NCBI GenBank assembly: GCA_013334225.1
Contig: JAAXXY010000022.1
Location: 1-46,963 of the forward strand
From: Chlorobiaceae bacterium
GTDB taxonomy: Bacteria; Bacteroidota; Chlorobiia; Chlorobiales; Chlorobiaceae
Length of the DNA: 46,963 nucleotides
Reading direction: 5' to 3'
The notes below the pieces were generated by a model that saw only the letters and a program-made list of their open reading frames with translations, ran no database searches and was not told the DNA's origin. Every line of letters begins with the position of its first letter. Position 1 is the stretch's first letter. This document shows, piece after piece, positions 15,471 through 24,385 of the stretch. Position numbers and translations under genes: made by a program.

Positions 15471-16463
15471 TCATCTCAGCATATTGCGCTCCCTGTACCA
15501 TTCATAGGCACTGCGGATACTTTTTTCGTAAGGTTCATGCCTCATGCCAAGCTCCCGCAAAGCCTTTGATGAATCGAAATACAGAGATTCGGATGCGACT
15601 CTGAACATCGAAAGATTGAACAGTTTCGATATGCCGTTCCTGATTTTGTAACGGTCGAGCATTGTTTTAAGGATTTTTGCCAACCAGTATGGAAGCGGCA
15701 AAAGTACTTTCGGGGCACCGGTAATCTTTGAAATGGTGTCGACAAGCTGCTTGTAAGAAACATTTTCTCCCCCGATAATATAACGCTCCCCTTTTCTTCC
15801 CTTTTCCATGGCCGTTATGATCGTTTCCGCAACGATATCGACATCGATGACACAGATACCGCCAAGTGGATAAAAAGGAATAAGCCGGTTATTGACATCC
15901 TTGATCAGTCTTCCTGCATTGAAATTCATGTCTCCGGCACCAAAAACGAATGCCGGATTGACAATTACAGTGTCGAGTCCCTTGTTGAGCGCGTCGGCTA
16001 CTTCGAGCTCGGCAAGATGCTTGGTCCTTGCATATTCAAGCTTAACAGCATCAAAATTCCATTTTACACTCTCATCGACCGGTTTTTTTCCCGATGCAAT
16101 TCCCACTGCTGTTATAGAGCTGACATGAAGCACTCGCTTAACACCTGATTCCAAAGCTGAATGGAGAACATTCTTCGTACCTGTGACATTGATCCTGTAA
16201 AGCAGCTCCGTTTTTTTATCCCCCATATACGTCAGTCCGGCGACATGATAAACATAATCAATGCCAGCCATGGCATTTGCGACTGAATCACCGTCGGTTA
16301 CATCACCATAAACGAGTTGTATTTTGTCAAGTTTGCCGGAAAGGGCTGACAGATCTGAATTTTTTCGCACAAGAACGGAAATCCTGTCAGGAGTGGCAAC
16401 AAGTTTTTCAACAAGACGGGAACCGATAAAGCCGGTTGCGCCGGTAACAAGAATATTATTCAC
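15471..16463 (-). CDS. NAD-dependent epimerase/dehydratase (extended SDR)
   Basis: This protein of about 330 residues begins with the nucleotide-binding motif ILVTGATGFIGSRL. It contains the SDR strand motif HVSSITAVG, a YARTK catalytic Tyr-Lys pair and a following VIVNPAFVFG. Length and pattern match extended SDRs such as hopanoid-associated sugar epimerase (HpnA-like) and dihydroflavonol-4-reductase-like enzymes, acting on a nucleotide sugar, steroid-like or isoprenoid substrate. The start is ambiguous: GTG at 16463 places the motif as usual, while a TTG at 16472 adds three residues. It stands alone, so no pathway is evident. Confidence 0.8.
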   Translation of the reverse strand: MNNILVTGATGFIGSRLVEKLVATPDRISVLVRKNSDLSALSGKLDKIQLVYGDVTDGDSVANAMAGIDYVYHVAGLTYMGDKKTELLYRINVTGTKNVLHSALESGVKRVLHVSSITAVGIASGKKPVDESVKWNFDAVKLEYARTKHLAELEVADALNKGLDTVIVNPAFVFGAGDMNFNAGRLIKDVNNRLIPFYPLGGICVIDVDIVAETIITAMEKGRKGERYIIGGENVSYKQLVDTISKITGAPKVLLPLPYWLAKILKTMLDRYKIRNGISKLFNLSMFRVASESLYFDSSKALRELGMRHEPYEKSIRSAYEWYRERNMLR

Positions 16464-16831
16464 AACAAACAAACTTCATTTTTCAGGAAAGCGAATAATC
16501 ATGGGGCCTTTCAATGCATCCCTGATGAAAAACGGATTCTACAGTGCGATTGCCACATGCTTGCAATGTACTAACAATCCCCTTCTAAACATCCGGAACA
16601 ATGATCCTTCATTTACCGGGAAAAAGAATAAACCGGTAAATAAGTTTTATCAGATATATAATATTTTTAAGGGGTTTTGTAAATTTATTTTTAACATAGT
16701 TCTCGCTTCAAGTCTGATATCAGCGAGTAAACAGGCACAGGGGGCCCTCTATAAAGTGGTGGCGGGGCCAAGTTCTGTCAATTGCTGAATATGCTTGATA
16801 CACCCATACTTAATCAGTAAAATCTCATGTC
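16464..16831. other. Intergenic region without a recognisable gene
   Basis: These 368 bp are AT-rich around 16625-16700. Open frames crossing it give compositionally random proteins with no recognisable motif. No hairpin or repeat stands out. Confidence 0.5.
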
Positions 16832-17170
16832 ATGCTGCAAGAAATGATCCCTGAAATCATTTTCAAGCTGGATAACCAGAAATACCTTGAAGCTTTTGTG
16901 AACCTCGAAGGACTCATTTTTTTTATGCATGAGAACCTTAGAGAATTTACTTCGGATGAGATATTCTGTGTAGTCCTGGCTCATGATGCCATTTCGGATC
17001 TCCTGAATGAGCTGAATACAGTTAAAACGTCAAATGGTTTCAATGGCAAAATCGAGTTCTGTGCACATCTTGCTGCATTGAGATTGAAAGAGGCTCTCGG
17101 GGACAATGTCTCGGGAAGGGCTGCCAGGGCCTTATCCTTGTTTCTCGAAGTGCTCATGAACAAACAGTAA
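16832..17170 (+). CDS. Small helical protein of unknown function
   Basis: This 112-residue protein appears entirely helical, with LDNQKYLEAFVNLEGLIFFMHENL, a Leu/Asn-rich centre and a C-terminal helix RAARALSLFLEVLMN. It has no signal peptide and no recognised domain. The ATG lacks a ribosome-binding site. Its stop lies immediately before a broken reductase gene, suggesting a patchwork region. Confidence 0.5.
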   Translation: MLQEMIPEIIFKLDNQKYLEAFVNLEGLIFFMHENLREFTSDEIFCVVLAHDAISDLLNELNTVKTSNGFNGKIEFCAHLAALRLKEALGDNVSGRAARALSLFLEVLMNKQ

Positions 17171-17186
17171 TGACGAAACACCATCA

Positions 17187-17462
17187 GTGAACAGGTTCAG
17201 AGGAATCGTTCTCGTAGCTGGCGCAACCGGCAGGACCGGCAAGTGGATAGTAATGCGTCTTCAGGATGGAACCCCTTTCCGGCATCAGTTGCAGTTCGGC
17301 ACAGGGGACAAACTCATGGGCGTTATAGACCGGAGCGATGTTGCTGAATGCGCCGTTGTCTCACTCTGGCATCCAAAAGCCAGGAACATGACATTTGAAT
17401 TGATCAGGGGTGCAGAAGTTCCGCAAACCTCTCTCGAAACTTATTTTGATCGGCTTTCATAA
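17187..17462 (+). pseudogene. Internally deleted NAD(P)-binding reductase gene
   Basis: The 91-codon frame begins with the SDR nucleotide-binding motif (GIVLVAGATGRTGKWIV). It then jumps to what is normally the end of such proteins (RSDVAECAVVSL, TFELI, TSLETYFDRL). An intact atypical SDR of this kind has well over 200 residues, so the middle, including the active-site region, is deleted. The natural start probably lies at ATG 17170, now out of frame by a small indel. It is not expected to be functional. Confidence 0.75.
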
Positions 17463-17833
17463 ACAGCATTCGCTGTGTTTCGCTCTTGTCTTGATCCGAT
17501 GCCATGAAATTGAGCTGTTTGCGGTATCTGGAAAAAGCATCTTCCTGCCGGAGAAGCGTAATCATGGCTACTTCGATAAAAACCACGACATGGAAAACGC
17601 CGGTCTGGACATAGTTGATTTCAGCGGCAATGAGGCTGGAGAGGGTCCAGACGATAAAGAGCGTGCCCAGGGCCTGCAGGGTTGTTATGCTCAATGGCCT
17701 GAAATACGGCAACGGAGAATTCCCAGATGACCATGATGCTTGCAAGTACGAGGGCAATGGCAAGAAGGGCGTGAAGAATGTGGTTGAAAGCCCTCAGGGC
17801 GCTCAACAGGCGATCTTCGAATGTTGCTATCAT
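17404..17833 (-). pseudogene. Frameshifted PsiE-family (phosphate-starvation-inducible) membrane protein gene
   Basis: The first part (from ATG 17833) encodes a charged N-terminus and one membrane helix (HALLAIALVLASIMVIWEF), then turns to nonsense near AIEHNN. One frame over, from about 17690, the expected continuation appears: ITTLQALGTLFIVWTLSSLIAAEINYV, then VVVFIEVAMITLL. Both are typical of PsiE-like proteins. A single indel around 17685-17695 would join them, so this is a broken gene unless the base call is wrong. The last 59 bp overlap the end of the deleted reductase gene on the other strand, which hints at a rearranged junction. Confidence 0.7.
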
Positions 17834-18016
17834 AAGTATTACTGAATATATTTAGGAATTCTTTATGCGGCACCCGTTGAATTCCTTATCGTCTGGGGAA
17901 ATCCCCATTATTCATTGTAATGATAAGCTTTCTTGTTTGCAAAAACACTCAATTGAAATACACGGGAAATGACGTTTTAAGGTATTGAATATTCCAAAAG
18001 CTTGTTGCAGAGCCCT

Positions 18017-18421
18017 ATGAAATCCGAAAGGTTTGAAATAAGTATTGATGTACAGCCGGAAGATATAGACATGCTCGGGCACGTCAGCAACATCGTTTAT
18101 GTGAGATGGATCCAGGAAGCGGCTATTGAGCACTGGAGCAAACTTGCTCCTGATCACGCCCAGAAAAAACTGGTCTGGGTTGTCCGCCGTCATGAAATAG
18201 ACTATAAAAAGTCTGCCATGGAAGGCGACACCGTTCTTGTTCAAACCTGGATAGGTACCGCTTCACGCATAGCATTCGACCGCCATACCGAAATACTGCG
18301 GGCCTCCGATCAGCGACTGCTTGCACAGGCAAGGACCGTCTGGTGCCCTCTCGACAGGGAAACAGGCAAACCGACCGATGTAAGCCCGGAAATCCGTTCG
18401 CTTTTTTCTGTTGCCAAATAA
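18017..18421 (+). CDS. Acyl-CoA thioesterase, YbgC/4HBT hotdog family
   Basis: This 134-residue protein has the hotdog signature PEDIDMLGHVSNIVYVRWIQEA near its N-terminus. The Asp/His context (D-x-LGHVSN-x2-Y) matches the active site of YbgC/FadM-like thioesterases. A central VVRRHEIDYKKSA strand pair and a C-terminal ARTVWCPLDRETGK strand follow. Substrates are probably acyl-CoA or acyl-ACP. The ATG at 18017 is preferred over a TTG five codons upstream. It precedes an SRPBCC/SDR group on the same strand but has a 127-bp gap and may be transcribed separately. Confidence 0.85.
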   Translation: MKSERFEISIDVQPEDIDMLGHVSNIVYVRWIQEAAIEHWSKLAPDHAQKKLVWVVRRHEIDYKKSAMEGDTVLVQTWIGTASRIAFDRHTEILRASDQRLLAQARTVWCPLDRETGKPTDVSPEIRSLFSVAK

Positions 18422-18548
18422 GCGGATCGTAAAACCATTGCAGAGTCATTCAGCTTGATGTATATTTGAATCAGGGCATTCCCTCAAGCAGCTCGACCGA
18501 AACGTTCCCTGACAATTGACATCGCTCTTTTTCTAAAAGAATGCCCTA

Positions 18549-19061
18549 ATGGACAAAGAAATAAAAAAACGGCTGCAGCAAGGCGAGGCTCCGATCACTC
18601 TTTCCTTTCTGCCCGATGATGTTATCGGCGTCAGCGGCATGATCCATATAAACGCCTCTCCAGAAAAGGTATGGACAGCGATTACCGATTATGACAATTT
18701 GAGCAGCAATCTGCCGAAAGTCATATCGAGCAGAATAATTTCAAGGGACGGCAACGAAATTGTTCTGGAACAGACGGGAAAAACCGGTATTTTGATTTTT
18801 GAAAAAACAGTGCATTTCCGGCTTAAAGCCCGGGAAGAATACCTGAAAAAAGTCAGCTTCGAACAATTGGATGGAGATTTCAGGATTTACCGGGGTGAAT
18901 GGAACATTGAAACATATCCGGAAATTCAGGGAACGGTGCTGTTCTATAAAGCTGAAATCAAACCGGTTTTTTTCGCACCGCCTATTCTTGTAAGTTTCGT
19001 TCAGTACCAGGACTTGCCGGGTATACTTAAAGCACATAAAAAAAGAGCTGAAACGCTTTGA
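18549..19061 (+). CDS. SRPBCC (polyketide cyclase/START-like) protein
   Basis: This 170-residue protein has a SRPBCC/cyclase fold signature: GMIHINASPEKVWTAITDYDNLSSNLPKV, then alternating strands ending near residue 140 (FYKAEIKPVFFAPPI) and a final helix. SRPBCC proteins bind hydrophobic ligands in a deep pocket. Relatives include COQ10 and aromatic cyclases. It has no signal peptide. It is clearly paralogous to the secreted protein at 20254: PEKVWxxITDYDN, LEGDFxxYRGEW-like and KPxFFAP blocks are shared. The ligand is unknown. Confidence 0.8.
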   Translation: MDKEIKKRLQQGEAPITLSFLPDDVIGVSGMIHINASPEKVWTAITDYDNLSSNLPKVISSRIISRDGNEIVLEQTGKTGILIFEKTVHFRLKAREEYLKKVSFEQLDGDFRIYRGEWNIETYPEIQGTVLFYKAEIKPVFFAPPILVSFVQYQDLPGILKAHKKRAETL

Positions 19062-19143
19062 CAACAAAGCCGGATAATATTCGGAACGGGAGTTTCAGCG
19101 GTCCGCCGTTTTTCATGATCAACCATTTCGTACTTTTTTAACC

Positions 19144-20181
19144 ATGATTACTGATAATCCAGTCTGTGTTACAGGGGCATCCGGGTTCATTGCCGCACAC
19201 ATCGTCCGCGAACTGCTCTCCCGGGGTTATAAAGTGAAAGGTACCGTCAGAAAAAATCCCTGGGAGTATCCGTTCCTTCTCAACCTCCCCGGTGCTCATG
19301 AGCGTCTCAAACTTGAAAAAGCGGATCTGCTCGAGAAAGGGGCGTTCGACAAGGTTATATCAGGCTGCGAATATGTCCTGCATACTGCAAGCCCTTTCGA
19401 GATCAACGTGACTGATCCACAGACCGATCTTGTCGATCCCGCGGTTAACGGTACTGAAAATGTCCTGGAAAGCTGTTTGAAGGCAGGAAGCGTCAGAAGA
19501 GTCGTCCTGACATCATCGATCGCAGCTATCACCGACGAACCTGAAAATTCCAAAGTTTATACGGAAAAAGACTGGAATACCATGTCTTCGCTCGATAGAA
19601 ATCCCTATTACTATTCAAAAACTCTTGCCGAAAGAGCCGCCTGGGATTTCATCATGCATAAAAAACCGGGTTTCGACCTTGTCGCTATCAATCCTCCTCT
19701 TGTCATAGGACCTTCGCTTGGTTCCTCGCTCAATACAAGCAAGCTCATGATCAGAGATATCATGACCGGTCTCTATCCGGCAATCATGGATATGTACTGG
19801 GGTTTTACCGACGTGAGGGATGTAGCGAAAATTCACCGTCTCGCCATGGAAACAGAAACGGCAAGCGGCAGGTATCTATGCACAGCCGGCACCATGCACA
19901 TGCGAGAACTCGTGGAGCTTATCAAATCATCAGGTTATACGAAGTACCCTCTACCGAAGATCAGTCTTACCGGAAAAGCGGGAACAGCTGTTATTAAAAT
20001 GCTCTCTTTCACGAAACCAAGGAATATAGGCAAATATATCCGTACGCAGGTTGGCCGTATCATGAACTGTGATGTCACCAAACTTAAAAATGATTTTGGA
20101 ATCAGTTTCATTCCTTTGAATACAAGCGTCATTGAAACTGTTGAAGATCTCCGGAAATGGGGACATCTGAAAACCGTCTGA
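19144..20181 (+). CDS. Dihydroflavonol-4-reductase-like extended SDR
   Basis: This 345-residue protein begins CVTGASGFIAAHIVRELLSRGYKVKGTVR, the nucleotide-binding motif of DFR-like SDRs; the Arg of TVR suggests NADPH preference. It then has LHTASPF, RVVLTSS and the catalytic YYYSKTLAE. C-terminal residues 215-300 form a substrate lobe. In bacteria such enzymes reduce ketones or aldehydes of isoprenoid, sterol or polyketide substrates. It lies between two SRPBCC paralogues on the same strand (gaps about 80 and 70 bp), which suggests that all three act on one hydrophobic substrate. Confidence 0.82.
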   Translation: MITDNPVCVTGASGFIAAHIVRELLSRGYKVKGTVRKNPWEYPFLLNLPGAHERLKLEKADLLEKGAFDKVISGCEYVLHTASPFEINVTDPQTDLVDPAVNGTENVLESCLKAGSVRRVVLTSSIAAITDEPENSKVYTEKDWNTMSSLDRNPYYYSKTLAERAAWDFIMHKKPGFDLVAINPPLVIGPSLGSSLNTSKLMIRDIMTGLYPAIMDMYWGFTDVRDVAKIHRLAMETETASGRYLCTAGTMHMRELVELIKSSGYTKYPLPKISLTGKAGTAVIKMLSFTKPRNIGKYIRTQVGRIMNCDVTKLKNDFGISFIPLNTSVIETVEDLRKWGHLKTV

Positions 20182-20253
20182 TTTTATGAAAATCAAACAT
20201 ATCAGTTCACTCCCCCACCAATGTTATGTTAACCCAATATCAAGCTCTGCACA

Positions 20254-20979
20254 ATGAAAACAGGTTTCAGAACGATCGATCGAGTACTGCTGATGCTCAC
20301 AACCCTCGTGATGTTATTTGTCACATCCCCCGTTCATGCATTGCCTCTGTCTGCAAATCCGGCCGATACCCCGGTTGCAGAGAAAGCAAAGCTGCTCGGA
20401 GGTGAGGTTATCGTTTTACTCACGAGCCTGGACGAAGGGGTCACGGGAGTTACGGGATACATCTACATCGCGGCTCCTCCCGAAAAAGTATGGGAAGTCA
20501 TAACCGATTACGACAACCACAAGAATTTCGTACCGAATGTACTCGACAGCGGCATTCTTGCCGACAATGGCGATGAAAAAATCATGTTCGAAAAGGGAAA
20601 AAGTGGATTGTTCCTCTTTTCGAAAAAGGTATACACAAAAATGAGGGTATGGGGTGAACGGTCCAGGCACCTCTATTTCCAGCAGATTGAAGGCGATTTC
20701 AAGGTATACAGAGGTGAATGGATCCTGAGCGAGCACCAGCAGGGCAAGGGAACGTTCCTTACCTACATGGCGGAAGTTAAACCTGATTTCTTTGCGCCCG
20801 GGTTCGCAGTAAAAAATGTCCAGCAACGCGATTGCCCCCTGATGATGATCGCCATGAAAAAACAGGCTGAAACATCCCTGCTCCAGGACCAGAAGAGAGC
20901 TTCAATGCTGCTTGAAGAGAAAAAATCCCTGCCCGTCACCGGTTCGGAAAAAGTACGTACGCGTACCAGTCAGACCTGA
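20254..20979 (+). CDS. Exported SRPBCC-domain protein
   Basis: This is a 241-residue protein. Residues 1-30 form a signal peptide: basic start, hydrophobic VLLMLTTLVMLFVTSPVHA and a likely cleavage after HALP. A SRPBCC domain (about 65-210) follows, paralogous to 18549-19061, with PEKVWEVITDYDN, QIEGDFKVYRGEW and EVKPDFFAPGF. The polar tail is not shared. It should act in the periplasm, whereas its paralogue is cytoplasmic. Its last ten bases overlap the convergent glycosyltransferase gene. The function is unknown. Confidence 0.8.
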   Translation: MKTGFRTIDRVLLMLTTLVMLFVTSPVHALPLSANPADTPVAEKAKLLGGEVIVLLTSLDEGVTGVTGYIYIAAPPEKVWEVITDYDNHKNFVPNVLDSGILADNGDEKIMFEKGKSGLFLFSKKVYTKMRVWGERSRHLYFQQIEGDFKVYRGEWILSEHQQGKGTFLTYMAEVKPDFFAPGFAVKNVQQRDCPLMMIAMKKQAETSLLQDQKRASMLLEEKKSLPVTGSEKVRTRTSQT

Positions 20980-22019
20980 TGAATATAGCCAGGTTTACGG
21001 CGGAAGATGCACATGAACGGAAGCCGGCGAAATATCTCACGGTCTCCGACAACCCTTGTCGACTGTACCAGCCGGCGCTTCTTCATCGTTTCTGAAAAAT
21101 CTTTCAGTGAGTCAATGACTGCCCGCATCACAGCACGCGATTTCGCCGGCGCCTCGGGATATTGCGTGAGGTAAAACAGTGCCGCTGCAATTTCAAGGCA
21201 CAGCCTGACCGGCATTATCCACAAAAGCCCTGCCATACCCCGGTTTTTCAGGAGCATGGCTAAGTTGTTACGGTGATTGAAATACACTTTTTCAGCCGAA
21301 CCCTTGGATAGAGAAGCACCTCCCTCATGGATCACGACCGATGAAGGCACGGAACGGACATGGTAACCTCTGAGTTTCATCCGCCAGGCAAGATCGATCT
21401 CCTCCATATGCATGAAAAAATCTTCGTCGAAACCGCCAAGCTCTTCAACCACGCTCCGTTTCGCAAACATGGCGACACCGGATGCCCAGAAAATTTCCTG
21501 TTCGGCATCATACTGGCCAATGTCTTCCTCTACGGCAGAAAATACCCGGCCAAGGCAATAGGGATACCCAAGTTTGTCTGACATTCCTCCGGCTCCTCCT
21601 GCATAATCAAACACCTTCTTTCCCCTGCGATATGTCTTCATCGAAAGAATCTTGGGCTGCAGGGCGGCGGTTAGCCCATCATCGAGGGCAGCATCGACAA
21701 GGCGTTCGAGCCAGAGGGGATCATGGGTGGTATCGTCGTTCATGAAAACAACATAGTCTGCTGAAGAGCTTTTCAGACCTTCATTGCATCCACCGGCGTA
21801 TCCTCTGTTTTCAGTAAGCTTTACGAGGCGGGCATTCCTGTAGCGCTTTACGAGGAAAACAAGGCCAGCCTGCTTTCCCCCGTTATCGACAACGATGATG
21901 TTCATCGACGGATAAAGAGTTTCCGCAAGGGAATCAAGGCAGCGCTCGAGCATGTCATGCCTCCGGAAATGAGGAATGATGACATCGACGTCAGGCCAAT
22001 GTTCTCTTTCCGGACTCAT
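20970..22019 (-). CDS. Family 2 glycosyltransferase (rhamnosyltransferase-like)
   Basis: This 349-residue enzyme has the GT-A pattern: VDVIIPHFRRHDMLERCLDSL, IIVVDNGG, ENRGYAGGCNEGL and the metal-binding VVFMNDDT. EEIDLAWRMKLRGYHV comes near residue 215, and two weak C-terminal hydrophobic stretches follow. This matches WbbL-type (rhamnosyl)transferases of cell-surface polysaccharide synthesis. It is the last gene of a tight minus-strand run behind trpA (11-bp gap). That seems to be only a transcriptional association. Confidence 0.85.
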   Translation of the reverse strand: MSPEREHWPDVDVIIPHFRRHDMLERCLDSLAETLYPSMNIIVVDNGGKQAGLVFLVKRYRNARLVKLTENRGYAGGCNEGLKSSSADYVVFMNDDTTHDPLWLERLVDAALDDGLTAALQPKILSMKTYRRGKKVFDYAGGAGGMSDKLGYPYCLGRVFSAVEEDIGQYDAEQEIFWASGVAMFAKRSVVEELGGFDEDFFMHMEEIDLAWRMKLRGYHVRSVPSSVVIHEGGASLSKGSAEKVYFNHRNNLAMLLKNRGMAGLLWIMPVRLCLEIAAALFYLTQYPEAPAKSRAVMRAVIDSLKDFSETMKKRRLVQSTRVVGDREIFRRLPFMCIFRRKPGYIHQV

Positions 22020-22030
22020 GGTGACCGGAA

Positions 22031-22834
22031 TTACCGCAGTGTTTTCCAGAACCCGGCAGCCTCACGGGCGCACTCTTCGGGTGTCGTACAGCCGGCGATG
22101 TGCTGCAGGAGGGCAGTACCGACCACAGCACCGTCCGCGTGCTGCCACATATGCTCGACACGGGCTTTATCCTTTATACCGAAACCGACAACAATTTTTT
22201 TCCGGACATGCTGACGGACTCGTTCCAGATAGACGTCAACTGCAGCTTCGGTAGCGGCATCTGAAAGCTTTGCCGTTCCGGTCGTGGCATTGACGGCAAT
22301 ACAGTAGGAGAAATCGGTTGAAAGACTGTCGATCATCTCGATGCGTTCCGGAGGAGTGACCGGCGAAATAAGGAACACCACCGAAAGACCCGCCCCTTTT
22401 GCCATTGCAAGGTAATCCGTGGCTTCCTCCGGCGGGAGGTCTGGAATGAGGATACCGTCAACACCGGCCTGGACGGCGTCGGTCAGGAAACAATCCCCGC
22501 CGTAGGCAAAAAGCGGATTACTGTATCCCATAAGGAGGATAGGAGCCGTGATTTTCCTGCACCCCTCCCCCTTTCGGGCTTTTCTTACCAGTGCAAGCAG
22601 GTTCCTGAGCGTGACTCCATTCCGGATAGCCGTATAGGCTGCCGCCTGTATCACAGGGCCGTCACCTATGGGATCGGAAAAAGGAATGCCCAGTTCGATA
22701 ATATCCGCACCGCTCTCCTCGAGAGCCTCGAGGACCGGCAGAGTAGCTCCCGCTACCGGAAATTCCGGCATGTAGTAAGCGATCAGCAGCTTTTTATCCT
22801 GCTGAAGAAGTGTTGAAATCCTGTTTTGAGACAT
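22031..22834 (-). CDS. trpA: Tryptophan synthase alpha subunit
   Basis: This 267-residue protein has the TIM-barrel pattern of TrpA. The catalytic Glu lies in IIELGIPFSDPIGDGP (Glu47) and the catalytic Asp in the same motif (Asp58). A GVDGILIPDLPPEE phosphate-loop region and VGFGI near the end also match. It cleaves indole-3-glycerol phosphate to indole and glyceraldehyde-3-phosphate, the indole being tunnelled to TrpB. Its partner trpB lies 11 kb away in the opposite orientation, so the usual trpBA pairing is split here. It is 13 bp downstream of the CPBP protease gene. Confidence 0.95.
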   Translation of the reverse strand: MSQNRISTLLQQDKKLLIAYYMPEFPVAGATLPVLEALEESGADIIELGIPFSDPIGDGPVIQAAAYTAIRNGVTLRNLLALVRKARKGEGCRKITAPILLMGYSNPLFAYGGDCFLTDAVQAGVDGILIPDLPPEEATDYLAMAKGAGLSVVFLISPVTPPERIEMIDSLSTDFSYCIAVNATTGTAKLSDAATEAAVDVYLERVRQHVRKKIVVGFGIKDKARVEHMWQHADGAVVGTALLQHIAGCTTPEECAREAAGFWKTLR

Positions 22835-22847
22835 AATTTGCGGTCAA

Positions 22848-23534
22848 TCAGAACAACATTTTAGGAATGACAAAAACATCGATCATCATGGAGAGCATGG
22901 TAATCATATGTACCAGAACGCTTCCCCATACATTGCGGGTTTTAAGGACCAGGTAGCCGCCGAAGATACCGATCGGAAATGCCATCATGGCCATCAGTGC
23001 TCGTTCCTTCATACCTACCGGAGCGACTGCGAAATGGTTGACGACATAGAAGATGGTCGTGAGAAAGACCGTCAGGTGCTTGTTGAAGCCCCGCTCGATC
23101 ATGGAGGAGAACATGATGCCGCGCCAGAGAAACTCTTCGGCAAGCACAAGCAAGGGGAAGAGATAGAGCAGCGACATGTTGACCAGGAGAAATTCCATGC
23201 CGACCATTGGTGCGCCGCCGTTCTTGTAATACATGATGGTATTCATGACATCCATGAGAAACAGGATCACACCGGCAATACCGCCCCAGAGCAGCGATTT
23301 CCGGAGATCTCCTCCCGCAATGTACATCTGTTCCCATTCACCGCTTGTTTTACCTCTGTAGATCACGAGAGCGATGGAGCCGATAAGGTAGAGGAAAAGC
23401 GCAGGCCACTCGTGAAGGGGTGTGAAATGGCCGATTAATCCAAGTATCCAGATCATCGCCATAAGGCCGAACGAGAGATTGAACCTCGCTGAAAGGGAAT
23501 CGGATCCGGATGATTGTGCTTTGACAGGTTTCAT
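22848..23534 (-). CDS. CPBP-family intramembrane metalloprotease
   Basis: This 228-residue protein has about six membrane segments. It carries the CPBP/ABI motifs: LAEEFLWRGI with paired Glu133-Glu134, a His in VVNHF (His167) and a C-terminal LVHM (His209). These residues form the metal-binding catalytic site of Rce1-like proteases. Bacterial members are often linked to bacteriocin immunity or prenyl-protein processing, but the substrate here is unknown. It follows queC by 24 bp and precedes trpA, inside one likely transcript. Confidence 0.85.
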   Translation of the reverse strand: MKPVKAQSSGSDSLSARFNLSFGLMAMIWILGLIGHFTPLHEWPALFLYLIGSIALVIYRGKTSGEWEQMYIAGGDLRKSLLWGGIAGVILFLMDVMNTIMYYKNGGAPMVGMEFLLVNMSLLYLFPLLVLAEEFLWRGIMFSSMIERGFNKHLTVFLTTIFYVVNHFAVAPVGMKERALMAMMAFPIGIFGGYLVLKTRNVWGSVLVHMITMLSMMIDVFVIPKMLF

Positions 23535-23558
23535 GACTGATAGATGTTTGGTATTGTT

Positions 23559-24239
23559 TCAAATATACCGGGGACGCTGTTCATATTCAATGGGATCTTT
23601 TACACCGGCAAGCTCGAACGCCCTGAGCCGCCTCGCGCAGCTGTCGCAAACCCCGCAGGCTTTGCCCTCGCTTTTGTAACACGACCAGCTGTATCCGAAA
23701 GGCACATCGAGCTCCAGCCCTTTCTGCACGATCTGCGATTTCTGCATCTCGATAAGCGGCGTCACGATCTCGATATGCGTTTCAGGTTTCGTACCAAGTG
23801 AAATTACGGTATTGAACGCATTGTAAAAAACCTTGCGGCAGTCCGGATAGCCCGATGAATCCTCCTCGACAGCCCCGATGAAAATCCGTTCCGCGCCGAT
23901 CACTTCGGACCAGCTCACGGCCATCGAAAGAAATTGCGCGTTTCTGAAAGGCACATAGCTTGTTGGAATGGTCGTACCCTGGAGATCGGGCCCGCTTACC
24001 GGCATGGAATAGTCGGTCAGTGATGAGCCCCCGATACTGGAGAGATATGCGGCATCGACTTCAAGACGCCGGGTAATACCGTAGTGGGAACAGATCGACT
24101 GGAACGATTCGAGTTCCTTTTTCCATGTCCTTTGCCCGTAATTGATGTGCATGGCGGCTGGCTCGAACTCCTGTGCAATGGCTATCGCCGTTGTAACAAG
24201 GCTGTCCATCCCTCCACTGATGAGAATGACGGCTTTCAT
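23559..24239 (-). CDS. queC: 7-cyano-7-deazaguanine synthase
   Basis: This 226-residue enzyme has the PP-loop SGGMDSL at its N-terminus and the C-terminal zinc-binding cysteines in [16 protein letters not shown]. Length and pattern are those of QueC, which converts 7-carboxy-7-deazaguanine to preQ0 with ATP and ammonia in queuosine synthesis. It is the first gene of the run leading through the CPBP protease and trpA. Its promoter should lie in the 60-80 bp before the groEL terminator. Confidence 0.95.
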   Translation of the reverse strand: MKAVILISGGMDSLVTTAIAIAQEFEPAAMHINYGQRTWKKELESFQSICSHYGITRRLEVDAAYLSSIGGSSLTDYSMPVSGPDLQGTTIPTSYVPFRNAQFLSMAVSWSEVIGAERIFIGAVEEDSSGYPDCRKVFYNAFNTVISLGTKPETHIEIVTPLIEMQKSQIVQKGLELDVPFGYSWSCYKSEGKACGVCDSCARRLRAFELAGVKDPIEYEQRPRYI

Positions 24240-24323
24240 GGTTTGCCTGCCGGTTTTGTTAATCCCTGAACGAAAAAATTTCCTGAAAGGTATGAAATTC
24301 TTTTGTCTTAAATGGGAAGCGGC

Positions 24324-24360
24324 AAAAAAAAAGCCACCCCGGAGCTGTTCCGGGATGGCT
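24324..24360 (-). terminator. Rho-independent terminator of groESL
   Basis: On the minus strand, AGCCATCCCGGA pairs with TCCGGGGTGGCT around a short loop and is followed by nine T residues. It lies 25 bp past the groEL stop and separates groESL from queC. Confidence 0.92.
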
Positions 24361-24385
24361 GTTCCATAAAAAACGGAAAGGACTA

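Noticed and set aside
16324..16788. 154-codon plus-strand frame over the start of the epimerase gene
   Set aside because: Half of it is antisense to the SDR coding region and the rest crosses AT-rich intergenic DNA. No family pattern is seen.
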